Assembly: GCF_945952055.1 (NCBI RefSeq)
Contig: NZ_CAMFHB010000006.1
Location: forward strand, 62,001-126,000
DNA: 64,000 bases
Reading direction: 5' to 3'
From: an uncultured Alsobacter sp.
GTDB lineage: Bacteria; Pseudomonadota; Alphaproteobacteria; Rhizobiales; Beijerinckiaceae
Shown: in pieces, positions 1 to 8,490 of the stretch
How positions within the stretch are numbered: the stretch's first letter is position 1
Layout of the letters: each line of letters begins with the position of its first letter
Notes under the pieces: model-generated
The model's database searches: none
What the model was told of the DNA's origin: nothing
Seen by the model: only the letters and a program-made list of their open reading frames with translations
Position numbers and translations under genes: made by a program

Positions 1-447
1 GCCGCCGTCCAGGCCGACCCGGCCCTTCCACTGGTTCGCCGGCGCGACGCCGCCGCCACTCTCGATGCCGTCGCAGGCGAGCATGACGCTCTCTACGGGC
101 TGCTGACGCTGCACGTGGACGGTGGGCGCCTCGTCGTGCCGGCGCCGGCCGCCGCGGCCGGCGAGCACCGCCGCATCCGCATCGAGGCGGGCGACGTGAG
201 CCTCGCACGGGAGGCGCCGAAGGCGAGTTCCATCACCAACATCCTGCCCGCCCGCATCCTCGAGCGGCTCGAGGGGGACAAGGGCCAGGTGATCGTCGTG
301 CTGGGGCTCGGCGAGGACGGGACGGGCGCGCGCCTGCTGGCTCGCCTGACGCTGTGGTCATGGGACCACCTGGAACTGGCCGTGGGCCAGGCCGTGCTCG
401 CCCAGGTGAAGGGCGTGGCGCTGGTGCCGGGGCGCGCAGAGGCTTAG
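1..447 (+). CDS. modC: Molybdate ABC transporter ATP-binding protein ModC, C-terminal part
   Basis: Only the last 148 residues are present; the ATPase domain lies before the window. What remains matches the C-terminus of ModC: an alanine-rich linker, then [19 protein letters not shown], the start of a TOBE (molybdopterin-binding-like) domain, and near the end a segment rich in Leu/Val ending VKGVALV. In the family this domain binds molybdate and regulates the ABC ATPase that drives molybdate import at the inner membrane. It is convergent with the next gene, a REP-like repeat lying between them. A relative such as another TOBE-containing ABC ATPase is possible, but the wording of the domain favours ModC. 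Confidence 0.85.
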   Translation, partial: AAVQADPALPLVRRRDAAATLDAVAGEHDALYGLLTLHVDGGRLVVPAPAAAAGEHRRIRIEAGDVSLAREAPKASSITNILPARILERLEGDKGQVIVVLGLGEDGTGARLLARLTLWSWDHLELAVGQAVLAQVKGVALVPGRAEA

Positions 448-493
448 CGCATCGGCAATGCAGTGGCGCTTTCCAAGCCGGGCTGCTCTCCCT

Positions 494-527
494 CAGCCGT
501 CCTGGCCGGGCTTGGCCCGGGCAAGAC
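494..527. repeat. REP-like palindromic repeat, short copy A
   Basis: The core GGCCGGGCTTGGCCCGG is a near-perfect inverted repeat. It lies between the convergent modC and epimerase genes. It is a half-length member of the family seen at 3012-3105, 8362-8458, 45224-45260 and 59847-59939. It may also act as a bidirectional transcript-end hairpin. Confidence 0.7.
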
Positions 528-558
528 GCTGAGAGATTGAGAACAGTCCCCGTCGGCC

Positions 559-1377
559 TCACATCCGCGTCGTGTTCAGCCAGGCGTCCGCGCTCTCGAT
601 CAGTTCGCGCGTGCGCTGGGTGGCCCGGGCGCCGACCTCCTGCTCGGGGGTGATCGAGGCCTTGGCGCCGTCGCGCGGCGCGTAGCCGATGACGCGCTTC
701 GTCGTCTCGATGTCCCACCGCATGCCGGGATTGTCGGACATCAGGTTCAGCACGGCGAAGCGCACGTCGGCGGGCGCGGTGACGGCCTTCTCGAAGGCGT
801 CGCAAAGGTCGCGGTTGGACAGCCACATCTCCTGGCCCCAGTCGCTCCAGCCCATGTGCTGCCCGGGCTGGTTGTCGCCGCGCTGCAGGTAGCCGATGCG
901 GAACGAGATCGAGGAGATGCCCCAGCGCTCGGCGAAGCTGCGACCGATGCGCTCGGCCACGAGCTTCGACATGCCGTAGGCATTGACGGGATAGGGCTCG
1001 CGGTCGGTGGGCAGCGCGCCGCCGTGGAAGCGGTGGCCGGCCATGGTCCAGTTGGAGCTGGCGAAGATCACCCGCTTCGCGCCTTGGCGGGCCGCCGCCT
1101 CGTAGACGTTGAGGGGCAGATCGAGATTGAGGCGCTGGATCGAGGCCCAGTCCGCCGCCGGGCTCGGCTGGCCCGCCAGCAGGATCACCGCGTCGGCGCC
1201 GTCGCACAGCGACACCCAGCGCTCGTCCCAGACCGACAGGTCGGCCTCCACGATCGCCGGGTCGCCGCCGTTGTGCACGTCCGTCAGGCGCAGGGTCCAG
1301 CCGAGGCTCTCGAAATGATGGCGCAGCTTGACGCCGATGTTGCCGGTGGCCCCGGTGATGACGACGGTCTTCGACAT
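559..1377 (-). CDS. NAD-dependent epimerase/dehydratase, uronate dehydrogenase-like
   Basis: 272 residues starting MSKTVVITG. Extended SDR fold: nucleotide-binding TGATGNIG at residues 8-15, and the catalytic triad Ser108 (in FASSNW), Tyr134 and Lys138 (YGMSK). The FASSN and YGMSK blocks and the length resemble bacterial uronate dehydrogenase (Udh), which oxidises galacturonate or glucuronate with NAD+ in the cytoplasm; a nucleotide-sugar epimerase is less likely at this length. A longer reading frame extends upstream but has no matching domain, so the start at the Rossmann motif is preferred. It is divergent from the amidase at 1554. A sugar importer follows 1.6 kb downstream, which fits a sugar-acid role; the substrate itself is inferred. 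Confidence 0.75.
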   Translation of the reverse strand: MSKTVVITGATGNIGVKLRHHFESLGWTLRLTDVHNGGDPAIVEADLSVWDERWVSLCDGADAVILLAGQPSPAADWASIQRLNLDLPLNVYEAAARQGAKRVIFASSNWTMAGHRFHGGALPTDREPYPVNAYGMSKLVAERIGRSFAERWGISSISFRIGYLQRGDNQPGQHMGWSDWGQEMWLSNRDLCDAFEKAVTAPADVRFAVLNLMSDNPGMRWDIETTKRVIGYAPRDGAKASITPEQEVGARATQRTRELIESADAWLNTTRM

Positions 1378-1553
1378 GGACGTTCCTCGCGAGCGGTTTC
1401 GTTGGCACCGTGGCGGACGGTGCGTCGGGCATGCTAGCCCGTCCGGGGGGCGATGCCACCCATGCGGATGGGACGGCAGGACTGCGTACCCGGCAACGTG
1501 ACAAGGCGCCGCCGGATCGGCGAAAGTGTCCGGCGACACGGGGAGGACCGGAC

Positions 1554-2966
1554 ATGGCGCGCGAGCTCATCGACAACACGGCGTGCGAGGTCGTCGAAAG
1601 GCTTCGCAGCGGGGCGATTTCGCCGCTCGACTGCCTCGACGCGCTGGAGGCCCGCATCGCGGCGGTCGACGGCGCCGTGAACGCGTTGCCCACCCTGTGC
1701 CTCGACCGCGCTCGCGACCATGCGCGCCGGCTCATGGACAAGCCGCCCTCCGCGCGCGGCGTGCTCGCCGGCCTGCCCGTGCCCATCAAGGACCTCACCG
1801 AGGTCGCGGGCGTGCGCACCACCTATGGCTCGCCGATCTACGCCGACTTCGTGCCTTCCGCCTCCGACATCCTGGTCGAGACGCTCGAGAGCGAGGGCGG
1901 GGTCATCTATGCCAAGTCGAACACGCCCGAGTTCGGCGCCGGCGCCAACACCTTCAACGAGGTGTTCGGCGCGACCCGCAATCCGTGGAACACGGCGCTG
2001 TCGTGCGCCGGCTCGTCGGGTGGTGCGGCGGTCTCGCTGGCGACGGGCATGGCCTGGGTGGCGCACGGCTCCGACATGGGGGGCAGCCTGCGCAACCCGG
2101 CGAGCTTCTGCGGTGTCGTGGGCCTGCGCCCGAGCCCCGGCCGCGTGGCGACCGATCCGGGCGCCAAGATCGACCGCCTGCTCGGCGTGGAGGGCCCCAT
2201 GGCCCGCAACGTCGAGGACTGCGCGCTTCTCCTCGACGCGATGACCGGCGAGAGCCCGGCCGACCCCATTTCGCTGCCGCGCTCGCAGAGCTTTCTCGCC
2301 GCCGCGCGCTCTGGCTGGAAGCCGGCCCGCGTCGCCTTCTCGGCCGACCTCGGCATCACGCCGGTCGACCCGGAGGTGGCCGCCATCTGCCGCGCCGCGG
2401 CCTACCGCTTCGCCGAGCTCGGCGCCGTCGTCGAGGACGCCCATCCCGACCTGTCGGAGGCGCACGACACCTTCCAGGTGCTGCGCGCCATGAGCTTCGC
2501 CTCGGGCCACGCGGAGAACCTGCGCAAGCACCGCGACAAGCTGAAGCCCGAGATCGTCTGGAACATCGAGCGCGGGCTCGAATACACCATGGCCGACGTG
2601 GTGCGCGCCGAGAACCAGCGCTCCGCCATGCTCAAGCGCATGAACGGCTTCTTCGACCGCTACGACCTGCTGCTCTGCCCGGCCACCATCACGGCCGCCT
2701 TCCCCGTCGAACAGCGCTATCTCGCCGAATGCGCCGGCCACCGCTTCGACAACTATGTGGAGTGGCTGGCCATCGTCTACGCCATCACGCTGACCACGGC
2801 GCCCGCCTTGTCGCTGCCCTGCGGCTTCACCAAGGACGGTCGTCCGGTGGGCCTGCAGATCGTCGCCCGCCCGCGGGGCGAGGGACGCCTTCTTGCCGGC
2901 GCCAGGGCGCTGGAGGAGGTGCTGGGCGCGGCGATCAGGACGCCGATCGATCCACGCACGCCCTGA
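1554..2966 (+). CDS. Amidase, amidase-signature (AS) family
   Basis: 470 residues. The AS-family Ser-Ser-Lys triad can be read: the lysine in PVPIKDLTEVAGV near residue 79, the cis-serine in the GSSGGAA glycine/serine loop near 160, and the nucleophile serine in DMGGSLRNPASFCG near 182. Such enzymes hydrolyse a C-N amide bond in the cytoplasm (aryl or alkyl amides, as well as GatA-type substrates). No GatB or GatC gene is nearby, so a catabolic amidase is more likely than the tRNA amidotransferase. The start MARELIDNTACEVV is preceded by GGGAGGACCGGAC, which contains a GGAGG Shine-Dalgarno sequence. The substrate is unknown. Confidence 0.85.
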   Translation: MARELIDNTACEVVERLRSGAISPLDCLDALEARIAAVDGAVNALPTLCLDRARDHARRLMDKPPSARGVLAGLPVPIKDLTEVAGVRTTYGSPIYADFVPSASDILVETLESEGGVIYAKSNTPEFGAGANTFNEVFGATRNPWNTALSCAGSSGGAAVSLATGMAWVAHGSDMGGSLRNPASFCGVVGLRPSPGRVATDPGAKIDRLLGVEGPMARNVEDCALLLDAMTGESPADPISLPRSQSFLAAARSGWKPARVAFSADLGITPVDPEVAAICRAAAYRFAELGAVVEDAHPDLSEAHDTFQVLRAMSFASGHAENLRKHRDKLKPEIVWNIERGLEYTMADVVRAENQRSAMLKRMNGFFDRYDLLLCPATITAAFPVEQRYLAECAGHRFDNYVEWLAIVYAITLTTAPALSLPCGFTKDGRPVGLQIVARPRGEGRLLAGARALEEVLGAAIRTPIDPRTP

Positions 2967-3011
2967 TCAGCGGAGCGCCAGGCTCATCTCCAGCCTGCCG
3001 CCCACCTTTCA

Positions 3012-3105
3012 GCCGTCCTGGCCGGGCTTGGCCCGGCCATCCACGACTCCGGCCCGGCGCTGCAAAGTCGTGGGTGCCCGGGCCAAGCCCGGGCATGATG
3101 CGCGG
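3012..3105. repeat. REP-like palindromic repeat, full copy B
   Basis: A composite palindrome. The left arm GGCCGGGCTTGGCCCGGCC is followed by CCACGACT, a variable centre, then AGTCGTGG and the right arm GCCCGGGCCAAGCCCGGGC. The two halves are inverted copies of one another. It lies just past the 3' end of gguB (3151). The copy at 8362-8458 is near-identical and in the same orientation. Confidence 0.8.
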
Positions 3106-3150
3106 AGGGGTGGTCGCTTTACGGGAGCGACACGAGCGTGGGCTGGCGCC

Positions 3151-4371
3151 TCACGCCTTATTCTTGTTGTACACGTCGATGAAGACGGCCAGGAACAGCA
3201 CCAGGCCCTTGATGATGAACTGCCAGTCGATGCCGATGCCCATCATCGACATGCCGTTGTTCATCACGCCCATGATGAAGGCGCCGATGACCGCGCCGAG
3301 CACCGTGCCGACGCCGCCCGAGGCCGAGGCGCCGCCGATGAAGCAGGCGGCGATGACGTCGAGCTCGAAGCCGTCGCCGGACTTCGGCGTCGCCCAGCCC
3401 AGCCGCGTGGCGAACATCATGCCGGCGAGCGCCGAGAGGACGCCCATGTTGACGAAGGCGAGGAACACGAGCCGGTCGGTGTTGATGCCGGAGAGCCGCG
3501 CCGCCTTCTCGTTGCCGCCGAGCGCGTAGATCCGCCGGCCCACCGTCGTGCGGGTGGTGACGAAGGAGTAGAGCGCGATCAGGAGCCCCATGATGATGAG
3601 GACGTTGGGCAGGCCGCGGTAGCTCGAGAACAGGTAGGTCAGGTAGACGAGCATGCCGACGATGGCGAGGTTCTTCACCAGGAAGAGCACGAAGGGCTCG
3701 CTGTCCATGCCCTGCGACACCGCCTTGGCCCGCGCCCGGAACGCCGAGAACAGCATGAAGGCGGCCACCGCCGCGCCGATGACGAGCGAGGTCGGCGACA
3801 GCATGTTGTCGGCCATGAAGGGGTCGGCGATCTTGGCCAGCGGCTCGGGGAAGAAGCCGGTGAGAAGCGTGGCGAGCTCGGGCGGGAAGGGCCCGACATT
3901 GCGCCCGCCGAGCACGTAGAGCGTGAGCCCGCGAAAGACGAGCATGCCGGCGAGCGTGACGATGAAGGATGGGATCTTCAGGTAGGCGACGGCGCCGCCC
4001 TGGACCGCTCCCACCGCCCCGCCCAGGATCAGCGTCGCGAGGACCGCGAGGTACCAGGGCATGTTGTAGTCGACCATCAGGATGGCCGAGACGGCGCCGA
4101 GGAAGCCGCACAGCCAGCCGACCGACAGGTCGATGTGCCCGGACACGATGATCATCAGCATGCCCAGCGCCATGACGACGATGTAGCCGCGCTGCTGGAC
4201 GATGTTGGTCAGGTTGTCGGGCTGGAACAGGCGGCCTTCCGTCTGGAACTGAAAGAACACCATGATCACGATGAGCGAGATCAACATGCCGTATTCGCGC
4301 ATGTTGTGCTTGATCGCGTTCAGAAAGGCGCTGCCCTCGCCGCTTCCCGCGGTCATCGACTGCATCGACAT
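3151..4371 (-). CDS. gguB: Multiple-sugar ABC transporter permease GguB (MmsB/XylH type)
   Basis: 406-residue polytopic membrane protein of the CUT2/ribose-xylose permease family. Hydrophobic helices are spread along its length; the family marker LSVGWLCGFLGAVSA is near residues 82-96, and the conserved block GGNEKAARLSGIN, facing the ATPase, is near 281-293. The C-terminus IDVYNKNKA matches GguB/XylH proteins. It forms the inner-membrane channel for monosaccharides delivered by ChvE and powered by GguA, whose stop codon lies one base before this start (4373 versus 4371), so the two are co-transcribed and probably translationally coupled. A REP-like repeat follows the gene. Confidence 0.9.
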   Translation of the reverse strand: MSMQSMTAGSGEGSAFLNAIKHNMREYGMLISLIVIMVFFQFQTEGRLFQPDNLTNIVQQRGYIVVMALGMLMIIVSGHIDLSVGWLCGFLGAVSAILMVDYNMPWYLAVLATLILGGAVGAVQGGAVAYLKIPSFIVTLAGMLVFRGLTLYVLGGRNVGPFPPELATLLTGFFPEPLAKIADPFMADNMLSPTSLVIGAAVAAFMLFSAFRARAKAVSQGMDSEPFVLFLVKNLAIVGMLVYLTYLFSSYRGLPNVLIIMGLLIALYSFVTTRTTVGRRIYALGGNEKAARLSGINTDRLVFLAFVNMGVLSALAGMMFATRLGWATPKSGDGFELDVIAACFIGGASASGGVGTVLGAVIGAFIMGVMNNGMSMMGIGIDWQFIIKGLVLFLAVFIDVYNKNKA

Positions 4372-4372
4372 G

Positions 4373-5902
4373 TCAGGCTTCCTCCCGCCGCATGATGGCG
4401 GCCATGATCTTTTCCTGCGTCGCTTCGGCGGCGGGGAATTCGCCCACGAAACGGCCTTCGTTCATCACATAGATCCGGTCGCAGATGCCGAGAAGCTCCG
4501 GCATCTCGGACGAGATCACGATCACGCCACGGCCGCTGTCGGCGAGCTGGTGGACGATGGTGTAGATCTCGTACTTCGCGCCCACGTCGATGCCGCGCGT
4601 CGGCTCGTCGAGGATCAGGATCTTCGGGTCGGCGTTGAGCCACTTGGACAGCACGACCTTCTGCTGGTTGCCGCCCGACAGGTTCACGGTGAGCTGCGCG
4701 ACGCCGGACGAGCGGATGTTGAGCCGCTCGCGGAATTTCCTGGCGACGGTGACCTCCTCGTAGGGGTCGATCACGCCGTTGGTCGACACCTTCTCGAGGT
4801 CGGCGAGCGGCACGTTGAAGCGGATGTCCTCGTTGAGGATCAGCCCCAGATGCTTGCGGTCCTCGGTGACGTAGGCGATGCCGTTGTCGATGGCGCGGGG
4901 GATCGACGAGACGTCGATGGGCCGGCCCTCCAGGCGCACCTCGCCCGAGATCTTCTGGCCGTAGGCCCTGCCGAACACGGACATGGCGAACTCGGTGCGC
5001 CCGGCCCCCATGAGCCCGGCGATGCCGACCACCTCGCCGCGCCTGACGTGCAGGTTCACGTTCTTCACGACCTGCCGATCGGGGTGCACCTCGTGGTGGA
5101 CGACCCAGTCCTTCACCTCGAACATCGTCTCGCCGATCGAGGGCGTGCGCTTGGGGTAGCGGTCGCTCATCTCGCGGCCGACCATGCCCTTGATGATGCG
5201 GCCCTCGTCGATGGCCGTTCCCTTGGCCTCGAGCGTCTCGACGGTCGTGCCGTCGCGCAAGATGGTGATCTGGTCGGCGATGCGCGAGATCTCGTTCAGC
5301 TTGTGGCTGATCATGATCGCCGTGATGCCCTGCTTCTTCAGCTCGAGCAGCAGTTCCAGCAACGCCTGGCTGTCGCGCTCGTTGAGGCTCGCGGTCGGCT
5401 CGTCGAGGATGAGGAGCTTCACCTCCTTGGCGAGCGCCTTGGCGATCTCCACGAGCTGCTGCTTGCCGACGCCGATGTTGGTGATGAGCGTGGCGGGGCT
5501 CTCCTTCAGCCCCACCTTCTGCATCAGGGCCTTGGCGCGCCGGTTGGTCTCGTACCAGTCGATCACGCCCTTCTCGGCGATCTCGTTGCCCAGGAACAGG
5601 TTCTCGGCGATCGAGAGCTGCGGCGCGAGCGCCAGCTCCTGGTGGATGATGATGATGCCGAGCTTCTCGCTGTCGCGGATGCCGGAGAACTGGCGGACCT
5701 GCCCCTCGAAGACGACGTCGCCCTCGTAGGATCCGGCCGGGTAGACCCCCGAGAGGATCTTCATCAGGGTGGACTTGCCGGCGCCGTTCTCGCCGCAGAT
5801 CGCGTGGATCTCGCCGCGGCGCACGGTCAGGTTGACGTTCTGCAGGGCCTTGACGCCGGGGAAGGTCTTGGTGATCCCCCGCATCTCCAGGAGTGCGTCC
5901 AT
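4373..5902 (-). CDS. gguA: Multiple-sugar ABC transporter ATP-binding protein GguA
   Basis: 509 residues with two tandem ABC domains, as in CUT2 ATPases (XylG, MglA). The first Walker A is GENGAGKST near residue 38, with signature [13 protein letters not shown] and Walker [12 protein letters not shown]; the second half has [15 protein letters not shown] and [13 protein letters not shown]. In this family the second Walker A is often degenerate, and here it reads GLMGAGRTE. The ATG at 5902 has GGAG six bases upstream and is preferred to an in-frame GTG four codons earlier (5914). It powers sugar import through GguB. A strong hairpin separates it from chvE. Confidence 0.9.
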   Translation of the reverse strand: MDALLEMRGITKTFPGVKALQNVNLTVRRGEIHAICGENGAGKSTLMKILSGVYPAGSYEGDVVFEGQVRQFSGIRDSEKLGIIIIHQELALAPQLSIAENLFLGNEIAEKGVIDWYETNRRAKALMQKVGLKESPATLITNIGVGKQQLVEIAKALAKEVKLLILDEPTASLNERDSQALLELLLELKKQGITAIMISHKLNEISRIADQITILRDGTTVETLEAKGTAIDEGRIIKGMVGREMSDRYPKRTPSIGETMFEVKDWVVHHEVHPDRQVVKNVNLHVRRGEVVGIAGLMGAGRTEFAMSVFGRAYGQKISGEVRLEGRPIDVSSIPRAIDNGIAYVTEDRKHLGLILNEDIRFNVPLADLEKVSTNGVIDPYEEVTVARKFRERLNIRSSGVAQLTVNLSGGNQQKVVLSKWLNADPKILILDEPTRGIDVGAKYEIYTIVHQLADSGRGVIVISSEMPELLGICDRIYVMNEGRFVGEFPAAEATQEKIMAAIMRREEA

Positions 5903-6026
5903 GCCGGGCTCCACGCACCTGCGGCCCGCTGGGCGCGGGCTTCGTCAGGCCATCAGTTTCGACAGAAAAACGCCGCAGGCAAGCCCACGGCGAGAGGATG
6001 CGTCACTGCCGACGCACCGGCCGGCA

Positions 6027-6056
6027 TCACCCCCGGACGACGTGGTCCGGGGGTGA
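6027..6056 (-). terminator. Strong intergenic hairpin between chvE and gguA
   Basis: A perfect 12 bp stem (TCACCCCCGGAC / GTCCGGGGGTGA) with a six-base loop. It sits just past the chvE stop codon and before gguA in the direction of transcription. No T-run follows, so partial termination or protection of the chvE mRNA 3' end is more likely than complete termination. This arrangement commonly gives more binding protein than membrane components. Confidence 0.7.
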
Positions 6057-6065
6057 CGGCCGCAA

Positions 6066-7133
6066 TCACTTCAGCTTGTCTTCCGTGTAGTAGCCGGACC
6101 CGACCAGGATCTCCTTCCAGTTGGAAGCGTCCACCGACACGGGCTTCAGGAGGTACGACGGAACGACCTTCTTGCCGTTGTCGTAGGTCTTGGTGTCGTT
6201 GACTTCCGGCTGCTTGCCGGAGAGCACGGCGTCGACCATGTTCGCGGTCACCTTGGCGAGCTCGCGGGTGTCCTTGAAGATCGTCGAGTACTGCTCGCCC
6301 TTGATGATCGACTTCACGGACGGGACTTCGGCGTCCTGGCCGGAGACGAACGGCAGCGGCTGGTCCTTGGTGCCGTAGCCGACCGCCTTGAGCGACGAGA
6401 TGATGCCCATCGACAGGCCGTCATAGGGCGACAGCACGGCGTTGACCTTGGCGTCCTTGCCGTAGAAGCCCGACAGGATCGTGTCCATGCGGGCCTGCGC
6501 CACGGCGCCGTCCCAGCGCAGCGTCGCCACCTTGTCGAAGGCGGTCTGCTTGGAGCGCACGACGAGCTTGCCCGAGTCGATGTAGGGCTTCAGCACGGAC
6601 ATGGCGCCGTTGAAGAAGAAGCCGGCGTTGTTGTCGTCGGGCGAGCCGGCGAAGAGCTCGATGTTGAAGGGGCCCTTGCCGTCCTTCAGGCCGAGCGCCT
6701 TCTCCAGCGTCTGGGCCTGCAGCACGCCGACCTGGAAGTTGTCGAAGGTGGCGTAGTAGTCGACGTTCTCCGAGCCGCGGATCAGGCGGTCGTAGGCGAT
6801 GACCTTGATGCCCTTGTCCTTGGCCTTCTGCAGCGCGGCCGTGAGCGTCGTACCGTCGATGGCGGCGATCACGAGAACCTTCACGTTCTTGGTGATCATG
6901 CCCTCGATCTGGGCGAGCTGGTTCGGGATGTCGTCCTCGGCGTACTGGAGATCGGTGCCGTAGCCCTTCTCCTTGAACACCTTCACCATGTTGTCGCCGT
7001 CGGCGATCCAGCGGGCCGACGACTTCGTCGGCATGGCGATGCCGACCGTGCCCTTCGACTGCGCCATGGCGCCGGTCGTCAGGCTGGCAATGCCGAGCGC
7101 GAGCGCGGCCAAAGCGGTTGTGAAGCCTTTCAC
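6066..7133 (-). CDS. chvE: Sugar-binding periplasmic protein, ChvE/MmsA-XylF type
   Basis: 355 residues, starting at a GTG with GGAGG eight bases upstream. The N-terminus ([19 protein letters not shown], then GAMAQ) is a Sec signal peptide cleaved near residue 25. The mature part is a type I periplasmic sugar-binding fold: [31 protein letters not shown], and the hinge segment IAYDRLI, all typical of ChvE and its relatives. These bind aldoses such as arabinose, xylose, glucose or galactose; ChvE also passes sugar signals to VirA in Agrobacterium, for which there is no evidence here. It is first in the chvE-gguA-gguB operon, divergent from gbpR. Confidence 0.9.
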   Translation of the reverse strand: MKGFTTALAALALGIASLTTGAMAQSKGTVGIAMPTKSSARWIADGDNMVKVFKEKGYGTDLQYAEDDIPNQLAQIEGMITKNVKVLVIAAIDGTTLTAALQKAKDKGIKVIAYDRLIRGSENVDYYATFDNFQVGVLQAQTLEKALGLKDGKGPFNIELFAGSPDDNNAGFFFNGAMSVLKPYIDSGKLVVRSKQTAFDKVATLRWDGAVAQARMDTILSGFYGKDAKVNAVLSPYDGLSMGIISSLKAVGYGTKDQPLPFVSGQDAEVPSVKSIIKGEQYSTIFKDTRELAKVTANMVDAVLSGKQPEVNDTKTYDNGKKVVPSYLLKPVSVDASNWKEILVGSGYYTEDKLK

Positions 7134-7293
7134 GTGCAATTCCTCCAGCGTTTCCTCGGCGGGACGCATGAGCCCGCCTTGCGGCAATTCATATCCGAAC
7201 CGGCGCGTGCCGTCCCGGAGCCTGTGGCGAATGTGGGCGCCTGCTCGGGCTCGACATTCTGCTGGCGACGTTTGATGGAAAAGGCATAACAGT

Positions 7294-7306
7294 CAAATCG
7301 GATTTG
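7294..7306. promoter_or_regulatory. Candidate LysR-type operator in the chvE-gbpR intergenic region
   Basis: CAAATC-G-GATTTG is a perfect 13 bp dyad in the 225 bp space between the divergent chvE and gbpR genes. LysR regulators usually bind such dyads beside their own divergent promoters, so GbpR is the natural candidate. Binding is inferred from position and symmetry. Confidence 0.45.
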
Positions 7307-7316
7307 GCCCTTGAGG

Positions 7317-7334
7317 CATGTCTTTTTCGACATG
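7317..7334. promoter_or_regulatory. Second dyad just upstream of gbpR
   Basis: CATGTC and GACATG form an inverted repeat with a six-base T-rich spacer, ending 24 bases before the gbpR start codon. It could be an autoregulatory operator or a 5'UTR hairpin. The sequence alone does not separate these. Confidence 0.35.
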
Positions 7335-7358
7335 TTTCCGTTCTCCGGGAGTGCGCCG

Positions 7359-8348
7359 ATGTTCACCCAGCGAAAGGCCCCCGACACGGTCACGCCCCAG
7401 GTGAAGGACGCCGCGCACCTGCGCGGCGCCATGAACCGCCTGAAGCTCAGGCACCTGCGGTTCCTGGTCGCACTCGACACGCATCGCAAGCTCCATCGGG
7501 CGGCGGACGAGATCGCCATCTCCCAGCCGGCGGCCTCCAAGATGCTGGGCGAGATCGAGCAGGCGGTCGGCATCACGCTGTTCGACAGGCTGCCGCGCGG
7601 CATCGAGCCCACCGCCTATGGGGAGGTGCTCGTGCGGCGCGCCCGCGCGATGCTGGCGGAGTTCTCGCGCGCCAGCGGCGAGATCGCGGCGATCCAGAGC
7701 GGGGCAGGGGGGAGCGTGGCCATCGGCACGGTGATGGCGCCCGCCGTCGGGGCCGTGCACGAGGCCCTCGACGAGATCCGGCGGACGCGCCCGGCGCTGC
7801 AGGTCTCGGTCGTGGTGGCGATGAGCGACGTGCTGGTGAACGACCTCATGGAATCCCGCCTCGACTTCGTGCTGGCGCGCATTCCGCCGGGCGTCGACGG
7901 CGACGATCTCGCCTACCGGGAATGCGAGGCCGAGGCCTGCTGCCTGCTCGTGCGCAAGGGCCACCCGCTCGCCGCCATGGCGGAGGTGACGCCCGCCGAT
8001 CTCGTCGGCCGCGACTGGGTGCTGCAACCCTCGGGATCGCTCCTGCGGCGCAAGCTCGACGCGATGATGCATCGCCATGGCCTGCCGCTGCCGGACCGCA
8101 TCCTCGACACCTCGTCCGAACTCATCACGCTCGCCACGGTGTCGCGGACGGACGCCATCGCGGCCGTCGCCATGGCCGTGGCTGAACTGCTGCAGTCGCT
8201 AGGGGGCCCCTTCGAGATCCTGCGCCTCAGCGAGCCGCTGACGGTGGAGCCGTTCGGCTTGGTGCGCCTGCGCAGCCGCGCTCTCTCCCCGGCCGCGGAA
8301 CTGGTCTACGAGGCCATCGAGCGGCGGTATGGAGGGCTCGTTCGATAA
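7359..8348 (+). CDS. gbpR: LysR-family regulator of the sugar cluster, GbpR-like
   Basis: 329 residues. An N-terminal winged HTH (about residues 24-83) contains HRAADEIAISQPAASKMLGEIE, followed by the LysR effector domain with VAIGTVMAPAVG at the start of the first lobe. The start ATG at 7359 has GGGAG eight bases upstream. It faces chvE across a short intergenic region. In Agrobacterium and Azospirillum a LysR protein of this kind (GbpR) activates chvE in response to arabinose, fucose or galactose; the orthology here rests on gene order. A REP-like repeat begins 13 bases after the stop codon. Confidence 0.8.
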   Translation: MFTQRKAPDTVTPQVKDAAHLRGAMNRLKLRHLRFLVALDTHRKLHRAADEIAISQPAASKMLGEIEQAVGITLFDRLPRGIEPTAYGEVLVRRARAMLAEFSRASGEIAAIQSGAGGSVAIGTVMAPAVGAVHEALDEIRRTRPALQVSVVVAMSDVLVNDLMESRLDFVLARIPPGVDGDDLAYRECEAEACCLLVRKGHPLAAMAEVTPADLVGRDWVLQPSGSLLRRKLDAMMHRHGLPLPDRILDTSSELITLATVSRTDAIAAVAMAVAELLQSLGGPFEILRLSEPLTVEPFGLVRLRSRALSPAAELVYEAIERRYGGLVR

Positions 8349-8361
8349 AGCCTCCATCTCT

Positions 8362-8458
8362 CCGTCGTCCTGGCCGGGCTTGGCCCGGCCATCCACGACT
8401 TTGCCGGGGCCGCTCGGAAGTCGTGGGTGCCCGGGCCAAGCCCGGGCATGACGCGCGG
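8362..8458. repeat. REP-like palindromic repeat, full copy C
   Basis: It has the same composite structure as copy B: GGCCGGGCTTGGCCCGGCC, CCACGACT, a variable centre, AGTCGTGG, then GCCCGGGCCAAGCCCGGGC. It lies between the convergent gbpR and acylase genes. Copies B and C are direct repeats bracketing the chvE-ggu-gbpR cassette. Confidence 0.8.
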
Positions 8459-8490
8459 AGGGAGGGAGCTTCGCGCGAGGGCTTTCAGGT

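Noticed and set aside
1410-1553. N-terminal extension of the amidase
   Set aside because: The added 48 residues have no AS-family similarity, and the ATG at 1554 has its own ribosome-binding site.
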